Assembly: GCA_000708835.1 (NCBI GenBank)
Contig: DF237369.1
Span: forward strand, 7,674 to 71,673
Source: Klebsormidium nitens
Taxonomy: Eukaryota; Streptophyta; Klebsormidiophyceae; Klebsormidiales; Klebsormidiaceae
Reading direction: 5' to 3'
DNA: 64,000 bases
In this document: positions 46,101 through 56,314 of the stretch, in pieces
Layout of the letters: each line of letters opens with the position of its first letter
Numbering within the stretch: position 1 is the first letter of the stretch
Program-made: the position numbers and the translations under genes
Notes under the pieces: model-generated
The model's database searches: none
The model's input: only the letters and a program-made list of their open reading frames with translations
Told to the model about the DNA's origin: nothing

Positions 46101-49100
46101 CAGACAATGACCAGCAATGGAGTTGTTTGGAAGCAGTCCGACATGGTTTCAGGGTCTCACATCTGGTATACCGACGTTGATTCCGAACTCGTTTTATTTT
46201 ATGTTTTTGAGTGGTTTTGCTTCTGAGCGCTGCTTCCTTTGCGTCTGACATCGACTTCATGCATCGGTCTTTTTGTCCGAAGGTGGGGCCTGAAATCGCT
46301 GTCCTCAAGACCCACGTGGACCAGCTGTCAGATTGGACACCAGCCGTGACGTCCGAGATCGAGAAGGTGAGGTCACCGCTCCTTCCAACCAATGCGTACG
46401 AATCTAAACTTGTAGATGTCGGAATCGTTGAAACTCCGGTCGGAGCCGTTGAATTTGTACCAAGAACCCTAATTTGAGCAAGAGCTCTGTACCCTTTGGC
46501 GGTCCGCCTGGATTCGACAAATGTGACTCAATTGTCAAGAAGCGAACCTGGGCGTCACTTTTGCCAGGTAAAGTACACCCTAAAAAGATGCCTGAAAAAT
46601 ACTCGAAACAAGCTTAAAATGAGTGAGTGAATGCCTTCAAAGACTGCAAGACCCGGTTTAGTTGCGGAAGGCCAGAACCAGTCACGAAAGTTTTGCACGA
46701 CGCCTGGATGATGCTTCCATAGCACGATTGGTCACATCTGACAGCCTGACGAGTCGGTGGGGCTCGAAGTATGTTCAGTCACCTTCGAGGTCTCTCGTCG
46801 GGCTCATTCGGGTCCGATACATTTTCGTTCTTGGATGCTTCCGTCTCGGCGTCTCTTAACGGGGCCCGGCTTTGGTCCTGCAGCTGGCCGAGAAGCACAA
46901 CTTCCTGATCTTCGAAGACCGAAAGTTCGCCGACATCGGAAACACTGTCGTGGACCAATATGCGGGGTGAGGCGCCGCTGAAGCAACTTGTGCCCGATAT
47001 TTACTGAGGTCGATTCGGACGGAACCGTTCTTTTCTGGGTCTATTAGTCGAGCCAGCTATCAGTCACGGAAGACGGCCCGCTTGAGCAGGAAGAATGGGA
47101 GAAAGAGTGGGAAGACTCCCTCTGTCGTTAGGGCGTCGAATGTTGAGCTGATGATAGATTCCTTGCGACGGGAACTTAAGAGCACCGTCTGCTTGTTTGT
47201 GAGTCTGGCGCTCCGCTCGCTGGTCATTCGTGCTGCCGCCACGGTAACTTTAGCACTGTCTTCGACGACTTTACTGATCCGAAACGGGCAAATCTCCGGT
47301 AATGCAAGCTCCGACAGCACATCTTGTTTGGTCATAAATCGGGTAGCTGCGCTCCCTTAACCAATATTGTTGGCTTACCTTGGCATCGTATACATTTTGA
47401 GCAGGCGAGCAGCGGTCTCTGTCGCCGGAGCTGATCACGAAATCCACCCTACTGCGCTTCTTCATTGAGTTTCCATAAAGCCTTCAGCCTTTAAAAGGTG
47501 TCTGGGCAGTTGCGCCGAGTCAAAAACGCGGATTGCGTCGATTGGACTACAGAGACCCTTAACAGTCGGCGGACCGGGCCCGTTCCAGATTCACGGCAAT
47601 GTCAGTGGGCCTTCTGTGGGCCTTCTTTGGATTCCCGCAATGTTGCCGACCTCGTTGGTCGTCGGACGGTTCCGGTAACCCAAAACATTAACCATGCCTT
47701 TGGCTGCTCGGCAGGGGCTTATACAAGATCGCAGACTGGGCGCACATCACCAACGCGCACGTGGTGCCGGGGCCTGGCATCGTGGACGGACTGAAAACGA
47801 AGGTGGGCTGCTTTCTGCTTGCGGCATGCGTTTCCAGCGACTGTCTTGCTTGCCTTTCTGCTTCGATGTCGCCGAATGTGCACTAGTGGCGGCATGCACC
47901 TACTTTACTTCATCATCAAAACTGAGCCGCTTGCGTTTCGGCTGTGAGCTGTTTTTTGATCCCGCACCCGCGCATGTGCAAGCTGTTTACCAAGAGCTAG
48001 CATTCTCAGAGTACTCCGGCAAACATTTGCTCTGCGTCTGTCTGGCGCCGTTCTCCCACCTTCGGAAGTTGCATCAACCAATTCCTCTATCTAGGACACA
48101 ACACAAACCCGGAAACTTTCACATCTACAAAACAATTCTTTGCGATAGGGCCTCTCACAGGGCCTGTCCTCATTTTCCTCGCTCATGTGAGCTCCGCAGA
48201 GAGGAGAACCGATACCGCCAATATCAAGGAACCAGAGGAAGCCCCAAAATCTGAACAGAAATGTCGTAAAATTCTCCTTTGCAGGGCCTCCCTCAGGGTC
48301 GCGGCCTCCTCCCTTTCGCCGAGACGAGCTCCGCATAGATTCTTCTGCCGTTACACTCTGAACAACAAGAAGAGCCTGTGAAACCTTAAAGTTTGCTGAA
48401 ACCCTATATCCTTCTTCACAGGGCCTCCCCAAGGGTCGCGGCCTCCTTCTCCTCGCCGAGATGAGCTCCGCGGGTACTTTGGCCAACGGTGAATACACTC
48501 TGGCCGCCGCCAAAATCGCCGCCGACCACTCCGACTTCGTCATCGGGTACATCTCCGTCAACCCCGCGTCATGGCCGGGGGGTCCCGGCAACCCGGCGCT
48601 GTGCCATATGACGCCCGGGGTGCAGATGGGGGGCGGGGGCGATGCGTTGGGGCAGCAGTATAACACTCCCTCCTCGGTAGGTAACCTTACTTTTTACTCA
48701 CCTTGCTGTATGTTGTTTGTATGCTTTATTTTTGTTTTCGTCTATTTCTCAGACTCAAAAGTGGGGTCCCGGCAACCCTGCGCTGTGCCACATGACGCCC
48801 GGGGTGCAGATGGGAGGGGGAGGTGATGCGCTGGGGCAACAGTACAATACTCCCTCGTCGGTGCGTCTCGCACTTTTGACATTATCGTCTTTGCCTATAA
48901 TCTAGAAGCTCCGAACTATTTCATTCGATTTCATAGACTGCCGCACGACGCCTGCGGTGCAAATTGGGAGCGGGGGCGACGTCCTGGGGCGGCAGTACAA
49001 AATTCCCCCTCAGTGCGCCTCTTCACTGCTCTTTTTCTCTAAGCGAGCTTTCTAATTATACGTCATCTGCTTTGTGTCTATCTCATGTGCCTGAAGAATC

Positions 49101-49964
49101 TACGCGATCTTCGTCTCTGGAGCAATGATTTCCCGGTCACCACTTCCTGCTCTGCAAAAAGGGAAAAAGGGTTGAGGGTCGCGCGTCTCTTAGACCCTTG
49201 TGGGCCGCTTACGATTGATGAGGCCTGTGCGGCTTTGGTTGACCCGCTGATAACCCGAAAGAGTACCCGAAACCGGGCAGTTGTTCTACATTGGCCTGCC
49301 GCGCTAGCGTTGGCTCCCAACCTTTGAGTGGACCCTTCAGTCATTGAATTTGGGCGTTCTTGAATTTTCGGTCGTTGCGCTTCTCAAGAAAACGCCTTTT
49401 GCGCCTCGGATGCAATAAAGATTCTTGGATCTTCGATTCTCTGCTAGCGACGCAAGATCCTCCCTTGGTTCGTTCATGTGTCGGCGCTCTCACGAAGATA
49501 CGAGTCGTCGTATCTCGCTGCTCAAAGGCAAAGACGAGAAGCAAAACTGTAATGTACAAAAAGTACTGAAATGAGTAGATTAAAGTAGGGGAAGAGAAAG
49601 TAAAGTAGGCGGCAGGAGTGCATGGTCATCCGGACAGATGATCTGACACGTTACCAATACGCCTTACCTCCGGATCCTGCCTTCAACCTACGGGCGAAGG
49701 TTTCTTCCGCAACAGCAATGCGGAAGTAGCAGTGGCGGTCAATCCACCTCGTTGCCTTCTTACCTTCCTCCTAGCATCCTTATGTACTGGTATCAGCAGT
49801 GACGATGCTGAGCAAGGGCCTGTGGTCCTCGCGTGCAGGTCATCGGGGAGCGAGGGAGTGACGTCATCATCGTCGGACGTGGCATCATCAAGGCGGCCGA
49901 CCCCGCAAAGGCTGCGAAGGAGTACCGGGAAGCTGGCTGGGCCGCGTACGAAGAAAGTCTGTAG
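43157..49964 (+). CDS. UMPS: UMP synthase: orotate phosphoribosyltransferase fused to OMP decarboxylase, 9 exons
   Basis: It catalyses the last two steps of de novo UMP synthesis. Exons: 43157-43675, 44339-44476, 44753-44949, 45332-45653, 46283-46366, 46884-46966, 47715-47802, 48422-48676, 49839-49964. Together they give 1,812 nt and 603 aa, with every junction GT-AG and in phase. Residues 1 to about 125 are rich in Ser, Arg, Lys and Phe with few acidic residues, like an organelle transit peptide; Met19 and Met126 are alternative starts. OPRT follows, with the PRPP-binding motif [11 protein letters not shown] at about 239-249. The decarboxylase starts near residue 370, with catalytic K434 and D437 in [19 protein letters not shown] at 491-493, TPGVQ, QQYNTP and the phosphate-binding IIVGRG near 572-577. 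The order OPRT then ODC is that of plants and animals. Echo copies of exon 8 lie on both sides of it; the first downstream one could be a real alternative exon. Confidence 0.93.
48149..48200 (+). pseudogene. Echo of the 5' edge of UMPS exon 8 (outer copy)
   Basis: 'gatag' is followed by GGCCTCTCACAGGG and then 'cctcgctcatgtgagctccgc', aligning to the start of exon 8 with a 4-base gap and several substitutions. In frame it meets TGA within 14 codons. It is 136 bp upstream of the inner echo. Confidence 0.78.
48285..48337 (+). pseudogene. Echo of the 5' edge of UMPS exon 8 (inner copy) with working-looking acceptor
   Basis: The acceptor 'ctcctttgcag' is intact and the following ~50 bases match exon 8 closely, reading [17 protein letters not shown] before an in-frame TAG at 48,336-48,338. 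It is 137 bp upstream of the real exon start. If it were ever spliced in place of exon 8, the protein would end just before the MSS region, so it could act as a poison exon. That role is inferred. Confidence 0.85.
48753..48860 (+). CDS. UMPS: Probable alternative UMPS exon: in-frame 36-codon copy of the 3' part of exon 8
   Basis: The sequence is bounded by 'tatttctcag' and a GTGCGT donor, begins and ends in phase 0 like exon 8, and has no stop. Its last 32 codons correspond to the last 32 codons of exon 8 and encode exactly the same residues, the TPGVQ loop through QQYNTPSS. The DNA differs at 11 positions and all 11 are silent. Under neutral decay most of such changes would alter amino acids, so purifying selection or continuing use is implied. 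Inclusion together with exon 8 would insert 36 residues into the decarboxylase barrel. Replacement would require an internal exon 8 donor, and the best phase-0 candidate, GT at 48,557, is weak. Which transcript exists cannot be settled from DNA. Confidence 0.55.
48936..49015 (+). pseudogene. Second, eroded downstream echo of the UMPS exon 8 3' edge
   Basis: 'cgacgcctgcggtgcaaattggga' followed by 'gcgggggcgacgtcctggggcggcagtacaa' style sequence aligns to the first downstream echo, with amino-acid changes and small deletions. The donor region reads 'cagtgcgcctc'. It lies about 152 bp beyond the first echo and shows no constraint, in contrast to it. Confidence 0.8.
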
Positions 49965-51095
49965 GTGTTTGTGAACCCGAGGCGCAACGTGGACAAAGTG
50001 GGTTGAGTCAACAATGGTCCAGTTACAAGTTTCGTCGCTCCCTCCTTATCCGGTCACGGTGGGGTACCGACGTGTCTGAGAGTCCGGCATATGGCAACTA
50101 CAGAGAACTACAAAGGGCTACTCAAGCGTGCCACAGCAACGGTGCCGTTGGACGAATTACTATGTGCCAATATCCCTTGTAGGCCGAAGTGTGGCGTCAC
50201 AATCATTGAATTGGTCCATGCGATTACATCTTGTAGGCCAGGGCCTCTATGCGATGGCGCATGCATAAACGCCATGCATGATGCCGTAATGCACACCGAC
50301 TGATGCCTTGTCAGGTGTGGCGGCCTTAGACAAACATGTACCAAAGATGGCCCGAACTGTAAGCAAGTTGATTTCCAAATGCCCGGCCCAAGTCCAATAT
50401 ATTGCACCATATCTCTTTCATGATGGCCCTCCGTGTTCCACTTTACCATGCAACCGATTCGAGTTGAAAATACCCGCGTCGCATAATGATCTCGCCATAT
50501 AAGCTACGGTATAGCTACATGCATGCTTACCAGTTGCCCCGGCCGCTCGCATCCAAAGCGAGATATAGCTAGTCTAGCTATGAACATTTTGACGAATGAT
50601 CTTGCGCGTCCGGTCCCGGTTGTTGTAGGATTGGTCTCATCATCAAGGTACATGTGACCGTCCTTATGTTGTTGGAGACAGTACTGGGCCCGTGGGTGCA
50701 TGATACACTGAGGAGATCTGCATGCATCGTCTTGCATGTCATGTCATCTCCATGGCAGCCTGCAGGTATGTTCATGCGCCCCCGCACATGCAAGTCGAAC
50801 ACTTGAGTATCTCAAACAGTTGCATATGTGCCAGTGAGGGTTAACAAACCGATTGGCAAGCATATCATATGATGCTTGAATTCTTAGGGCGATCATACGA
50901 AATGCTGCGTGCACTGAACCATCAAACTTCTGTCGTCCATCCCCATTCAACCAAGTGGCTGCATGTTGGTGTATCCAGTCCAACTGGTTACTGGACCCGT
51001 TCAAACAACCAATCTGCACTCGAGGAGCGAAGCTGGGCTGATCTCCAGCTCTTGCCATTGAATGTCCGCTCAAGACGTTTGTCGCCATACTTGAC
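49965..51095. other. Convergent intergenic region between UMPS and the F-box gene
   Basis: Both neighbours end here, so it should hold two 3' untranslated regions. The stretch 50,200-50,780 is unusually rich in ATGCAT and GCATGC words. No gene or RNA gene was recognised. Confidence 0.5.
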
Positions 51096-52463
51096 TCAGC
51101 AGAACCAACAACTGCACTTTTTCGGGTATCCTTGTTTATGGACGGCCGTGAAACCGAGCTCGGCCAGTTCTGACCGTGACGGCTCTAGATTCATCTCGTT
51201 TAGGTCGGTCTGTAGTTCGACTCGAAGTAGAGAAGGGAAGGCTTTCTTCAGAGCCGTCACTTTGAGGAAAGCAGAGAGACTTACAAAATCCACTTCGACA
51301 ACCAAGTCTCGCAGATTGATGTGAGTGCCTAGCGGTGTTGTCGCATGCCCCAGTAAGTGCAAGGCCCCATGTGATAACCGCAGAGACCTTAACTCAGGTC
51401 CTAAGGTTGCGACGAGCTCGTTCATAGGGACAATACTCCGTTCTGCGACACCATGGAGCCTCGCGAGCTCCAAAGTCTCCAGGCCGGAAAACCTTTGCAG
51501 GAGGGGTTTTATCAAAACCGTCCAACATTTACTAGCGTCCGAAAACTTTCCCGGGGCTTCTTTTAGAACTAGGTGCCTTAGCAAGCCTGCTCCCGTCCAA
51601 AAGGTCGGCGGGCTAGTCATCTGACGGATGCCCAGAACAAGCTTCTCCAAGGTTGGCGTCATAAGGCTCCGGACCTCCAGGTTTGTTTCTAGACGGATCA
51701 AACGAGGTGCTTTGATCCTAATGCTTGAGAACCCTGCCCCCGTTAATTGCACTAAGCAAAGGCGCGTGATCACGTTGGACTCCAGTGCAACTACCCCAGA
51801 AGAAGCTGGCCCCGCTGCAAGCCTTGTAATGCACAGACTTTCTAGCTTTTTGCACTCACTCCAGAGTTTTCGAAGGCAGAGTGCCGTGACCTCCACCTTT
51901 ACGAGGCTGAGCGTCCGGATGTTGAGTGCTTGGCTGACATCGGTGCTGATCCTCGCAATGCCATCAAAGCAAAGACCCCGCCCGTCAATGGTTAGTTCCT
52001 CCAGCTTGCGGCATTCGAGCAAAAGGTTGAGCAGGCCTCCAAGGTCTGAGGCCTCGTCCGAGGCCGCTTGCATTGTATCAATGCCATCGACGAGAATGAC
52101 GTCCATTCGGGCAGGACACCTGGACTTGAAGAGTGCGTTGAACAGCAAAGGAAGCTGAATGGTAGGTAGGCGCACAAGCTGGGCATGGAGACCTAGACGC
52201 GAAAGAGATACCCTGTCGTCTTGGACGAAGTTCACTAGCGACAAGGCCTCCACAAGAGTGTCAAAGCTCCAGTCGACATCTTTGACTTGGAAGCACAGTG
52301 TGGACCAGCGCTTGCAGACGCAGGAGGCCAGCAGGAAGTCCTGGACGTGATACTCGCATGAGTACTCATCGCCACCCCGGCGGCGACCCACTTCCGTCAG
52401 TATTCTGCCCAGAACTTCGTCTGGGAGCAGGTCGAAGGGGGAGAGCTGCTGCGGCATTCTCAT
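51096..52463 (-). CDS. F-box protein with leucine-rich C-terminal region, single exon
   Basis: One uninterrupted frame of 455 codons starts at the ATG at 52,463; the frame extends slightly further upstream without another ATG, and a second ATG lies two codons on. Near the N-terminus, LSPFDLLPDEVLGRIL and, after a Gly/Arg/Glu-rich insert, FLLASCVCKRWSTLCF form an F-box, the motif that docks to SKP1 in SCF ubiquitin ligases. The rest carries irregular leucine-rich segments such as LEELTIDG, IRTLSLVKVEV, LETLELARLHG and LRSLRLSHGAL, the usual substrate-recruiting part. The protein ends in a Cys-rich tail, CSCWFC. The substrate is unknown. Plant genomes carry very many such genes, so no symbol is given. 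It is divergent from the TMEM230-like gene on its right. Confidence 0.85.
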   Translation of the reverse strand: MRMPQQLSPFDLLPDEVLGRILTEVGRRRGGDEYSCEYHVQDFLLASCVCKRWSTLCFQVKDVDWSFDTLVEALSLVNFVQDDRVSLSRLGLHAQLVRLPTIQLPLLFNALFKSRCPARMDVILVDGIDTMQAASDEASDLGGLLNLLLECRKLEELTIDGRGLCFDGIARISTDVSQALNIRTLSLVKVEVTALCLRKLWSECKKLESLCITRLAAGPASSGVVALESNVITRLCLVQLTGAGFSSIRIKAPRLIRLETNLEVRSLMTPTLEKLVLGIRQMTSPPTFWTGAGLLRHLVLKEAPGKFSDASKCWTVLIKPLLQRFSGLETLELARLHGVAERSIVPMNELVATLGPELRSLRLSHGALHLLGHATTPLGTHINLRDLVVEVDFVSLSAFLKVTALKKAFPSLLRVELQTDLNEMNLEPSRSELAELGFTAVHKQGYPKKCSCWFC

Positions 52464-53297
52464 TGGCAGACCGTACACTTGAGCAATGTGCGGATCTAAT
52501 CAAGTATTTCCCGGGCGCCCAATGCGGCTGCCGCTGCTGCACCACCCGCTTGGCGGTCCCAGTCGGAGCCCGCAAGTTTCTATTGCGCGAGGACTCCTCC
52601 CTCTGTTGCTGTCTTTTGTGCTCAATGTCCAACAGTGATCCCCAAGTTGGCTCTGCAGTGTTAGCAGAGGGCTACAGTCTCAGATTGTCACTGTACCGTG
52701 TAGATCTGAGCTCGTCTTTGCGCCATGGCGGCGTCGCGAATCGTAAGTGGCGCGAAATATCAAACGTGGCAAGATCTCATTCGCCTGTAAGCTTGCTGCA
52801 ATCTGGTCCCGTAGTTTCTGGAGGCTTTAACAAAATTGGATCATTGCACGTCGTCGATCATGTTGATCCGACAGCTATTAAAGAATGATTATATAGTTGC
52901 AAAATCAGAAGAAATCGACTTAATAGTTTGTCCAGGAGTCTGGAGTCTGGAGTCTGGACTACGCTGCGGCCCCTTCATACTTCTGATTGAGGCGAAGATA
53001 GCGGCTGACAAGTGAAGAGGTGGACGGCAGGGACTTCGGAACTTTTGACATTATTGTCGTGGCGGAAGCTTCTGTAGAAGGAAGGTCGTGAGCTGCCGAA
53101 AGCAGTAAAGGAGCGCGGGTAGAGCACAGGCATCACTGGAAAAGCTTTTCCACTGCTCGTCTGAAACGCAGGTCGATCTGCCGCAAAGAATCTCAGACTT
53201 ACGTACGCTTTTCACATTGCTCTTTTGGGCGCTGCCCTCCAGAACTAGAGTGCTTTCTGCAGTATCTTTTCCAAGGGTGTTGCAAGGAGGGCACAAC
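52464..53297. promoter_or_regulatory. Divergent promoter region between the F-box and TMEM230-like genes
   Basis: About 830 bp lie between opposite start codons. A short triple repeat of gagtctg near 52,935-52,958 is the only obvious structure. No TATA box or named element is confidently seen. Confidence 0.5.
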
Positions 53298-54941
53298 ATG
53301 ACGGGTATCGAGAGGCTCTATTCCATGCAGAATTTTGACGAGAATGGCTCCCTCATTGTCCACCACAGACCCCCCTACAAAGAGATTCTCCTGGCCGTGG
53401 GCCTGTTAACACTGGGCGCAGCTGGCATTGTGATCGGGATGGTGATGATCTACAATAAAATAGGGGGGGACCATTTACACGGTAAGTTCGGTTCGGGCAC
53501 CTTTAGGGCGTGCTATGAGATGCGGAGTCTTCTAAATGTTTTTTTGCAACATTGCTGTGTGGGCCACTTTCCATTTGACTTTTCGCAGCTGCGTTTTGCA
53601 GTTCCTTATGGCCACGTTTCAGTACATTGAAGCCCTTTCCTTTTGTGCCTGTTATGGCTGGTCTCCTCTCAAAGTACCTTCATGCGAGGCAAACTCAGAG
53701 GCCGCTTCAATGCTTGCCTCTTGAAGTGTATGCATAATGGGCCTGTGAAACGTCTTTGCCGCAAACATTTTTTCTAAGGAGTAGATTGAACTTTGTGGTT
53801 ACAGATGTAGTGAGGAACCTGGTGATTCTGTTTGATTTAAACCTCACAAGATGTATGTGGAGAAATGCTCTGAAGGAGGAGTGGGGCGAAAATGTGATAA
53901 TGTTCAAGCGGACGGCCGCTCAGAGTGTGCCCATCTCATTTTGTAAGGCCGTATCTACTCCCCACCTTGCGTAGACACACGGACTTATAGGAGTGGTTTA
54001 GAAGTCCTCTAGTCATTCAAGTGGTTTCATATTTGTTGTCCGACATGAGTTCATATCTTGTGCCTCTTCTGCTGCCCACGCCGGTTGCCCGTGAGTTTAT
54101 CGACGTTCTTCCCAGCTGTTTCAAAGTTGGCCTTAAGCCGCGAGCTGCCAAATTGTTTGGTTGGTGTAACCAAGTCCGCAAGTTTCACCGCAGAGAATGT
54201 CTGTTTTCTGGTCGCAACTTTTGTTCGACATTTCTACCCTTCAGAAAGACTAGGCCACAGAAGTGTTTAGTCCGGATCAAACTGTTAAATCAACCAGAGA
54301 AGCTTCTGAGTTCTGAACAGCCTTTTTAACAAACAGCTTTTAGAACATGACTGATTCTGGCCCCATAGAGAGGCCAACAAGGAATGAGGGCAGCGAGTTT
54401 TCTGGGGTAATAAGCAGCACAGAGCATTCTTCAGCTTGAGCCTAGCCGCTGAAGCACTCTGGCGAGTTTGTTAACGTCTTATTGAAAGCCCACTGCAGGA
54501 AGAATGGTTTCTAGCGGCTGACTTATATCGTATCCATGAGCAGGTATTGTCTTCACCATTCTGGGAGGGCTCCTCTTCTTGCCGGGATTCTACGAAACGA
54601 GAATAGCGTACTATGGTAAGTGGCTCGTTTACATGTCTACAAATAAGGAATCCTTAGGCAGTGCCCCGTTATGCTCTACAGAACTTTCATCTTGACTGTT
54701 TGTATTGCTCGACAGGTGAAACATGCTTTGGTTAGAAAAGCTCCATCTCTACGTCGCAGGGATGCCTCAAAAGGTTGGGTGGTTGTGAAGTGTGAAGACG
54801 AGAGTTCTTCCATTTACCGCTTCTGTGAAGGCAACTTAAATTTGGGACAAGGTGGAGCATTCTCTGACTGCAGCTTCGTATCTGCCTGCAGCATACAAAG
54901 GGTACAAGGGTTTCTCGTTTGCAAACATACCAGCAGTGTGA
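53298..54941 (+). CDS. TMEM230-like two-helix membrane protein, 3 exons
   Basis: Exons 53298-53481, 54544-54615 and 54892-54941 join in phase to give 101 aa. The first ATG of the frame is used. A soluble N-terminus of about 28 residues is followed by helix 1 (about residues 30-52, LLAVGLLTLGAAGIVIGMVMIY), a short GGD-containing loop, and helix 2 running into the family signature FLPGFYETRIAYYAYKGYKG (73-92) and a final NIPAV. TMEM230 (DUF872) proteins sit in Golgi, endosomal or secretory vesicle membranes and affect vesicle traffic in animals; the role in green organisms is poorly known. Length and the PGFYETR-YY-GY-GF core fit the family closely. Intron 1 is about 1.1 kb, intron 2 276 bp. 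Confidence 0.9.
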
Positions 54942-56314
54942 CCACCGCTGGTTGTTTCTTTGTACATGTTGTAAAGCTGCTAGGTAAGAGAAACGGATGC
55001 ATCCTGAGTCGGATGCTTGTGTACGATACTGACAATAGACTGAGCAGTCGAAGTGTTACGATTACTTGGATGTCGTTGTGGACATTACTTGCTTTTCAAA
55101 GAGCCCGATTTGTAAGCTGGATTCCTACGAGACAAGCTTATACCTTGATTTCTGAATCGTCCCATGTCGAGTGGAGTCACTGCCTTCTACTTGAGAAGGG
55201 TGGTTCACATGGTGGTAATCCTGCACCCTTTTCCAAAAGTCAGGTCGATCATGTGAACCTCCTTAGAAGTCGTCATCACGTGCTGGCTGCACTTCTGTGT
55301 CCATCCAATTTGAGGATCTGCTTGGAGTGGGCCCCGATAGTGCAGCGACACGTACATCGCTTTTGTTAAGTTCCTGAACTGCACCATCATAATGATGTAC
55401 AGGAACAAGGGTATTGACACCTTGAATCTACTTCGGAAAGCTCCATCAGAAGTGCAGGTTGTGGCCTGAACATATCTAGTACATGATCGCAAATATTGTC
55501 AGTCATCCGACGCCATTTTGAGGTACTCCCGCAAGTATCAGGATGCCACAAGGCTGCTGCAGTGGACACATAACTTAAAACCCCATGCTGCATATTACGT
55601 CTCTTGTCATGCAACAGGCCCATCATGATTCCACTTACTACATAATCGAACACGAAAACGTCAACGACCGGACAACATATGTACGTGATGCGGCTGCTCG
55701 AAGTCCTGGGCCGTGACTACTACACAGGCGGCTGTATACTAATCAGGATTCAGTATGCAACATGACTTGGTACTAACATGATTACAGAGTGACATGTCAA
55801 CGTGCGGCCGCGCCCTTGCGGCATGAGATCTTGTTGGGCAACCGTGCAATCGAGCTAATACCTATACTAAGCTGACAATTTGCATCACCATCCGGACGGT
55901 GTTTGTGAGCGGCTGGCTCGTTTTTTTATACACCCACTGAAATTCCTGGGCTCCATGACTTTCCAAGTAGCCTTTGGCCATCTGGTGGTATCAGTTCGTA
56001 ATCGTGAGAGGTTCTCTCCACTCTATCATTCACTCGAAGTCCCGCTTCACACTAAACTAGCACTAATGATGGCGCCTCGCTCATCAACAATAGCAAAAGC
56101 TGCCCGATGACCGGACCGCAGGCTTTGATGACTGAATTTCCATCCTTAGATGTTAAAAAAATTGACTGTGCATATCGAACACCACCGCAACGAGCATTGA
56201 CAACTGTTGAAGGTGATCTCGATTATTGATCATCACGAATAATTGAAATTGGCGATCCGCTTGACTATGACCGAGGACCTCGCTTTTCGTTTCCGCAGAA
56301 CAATGATGAGCTCC
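54942..56314. other. Convergent intergenic region
   Basis: This holds the 3' ends of the TMEM230-like gene and of inhibitor-3. A long open frame that begins in intron 2 and overlaps exon 3 of the TMEM230-like gene in another frame (to 55,369) has no family features. Nothing else was recognised. Confidence 0.5.

Noticed and set aside
47694-48254. 186-aa plus-strand frame in UMPS
   Set aside because: It is a shadow of exon 7 in another frame running on through intron 7 and an exon echo.
51628-52158. 176-aa plus-strand frame
   Set aside because: It is an antisense shadow of the single-exon F-box gene.
54671-55369. 232-aa plus-strand frame
   Set aside because: It reads TMEM230-like intron 2, exon 3 and 3' region in the wrong frame and has no recognisable features.
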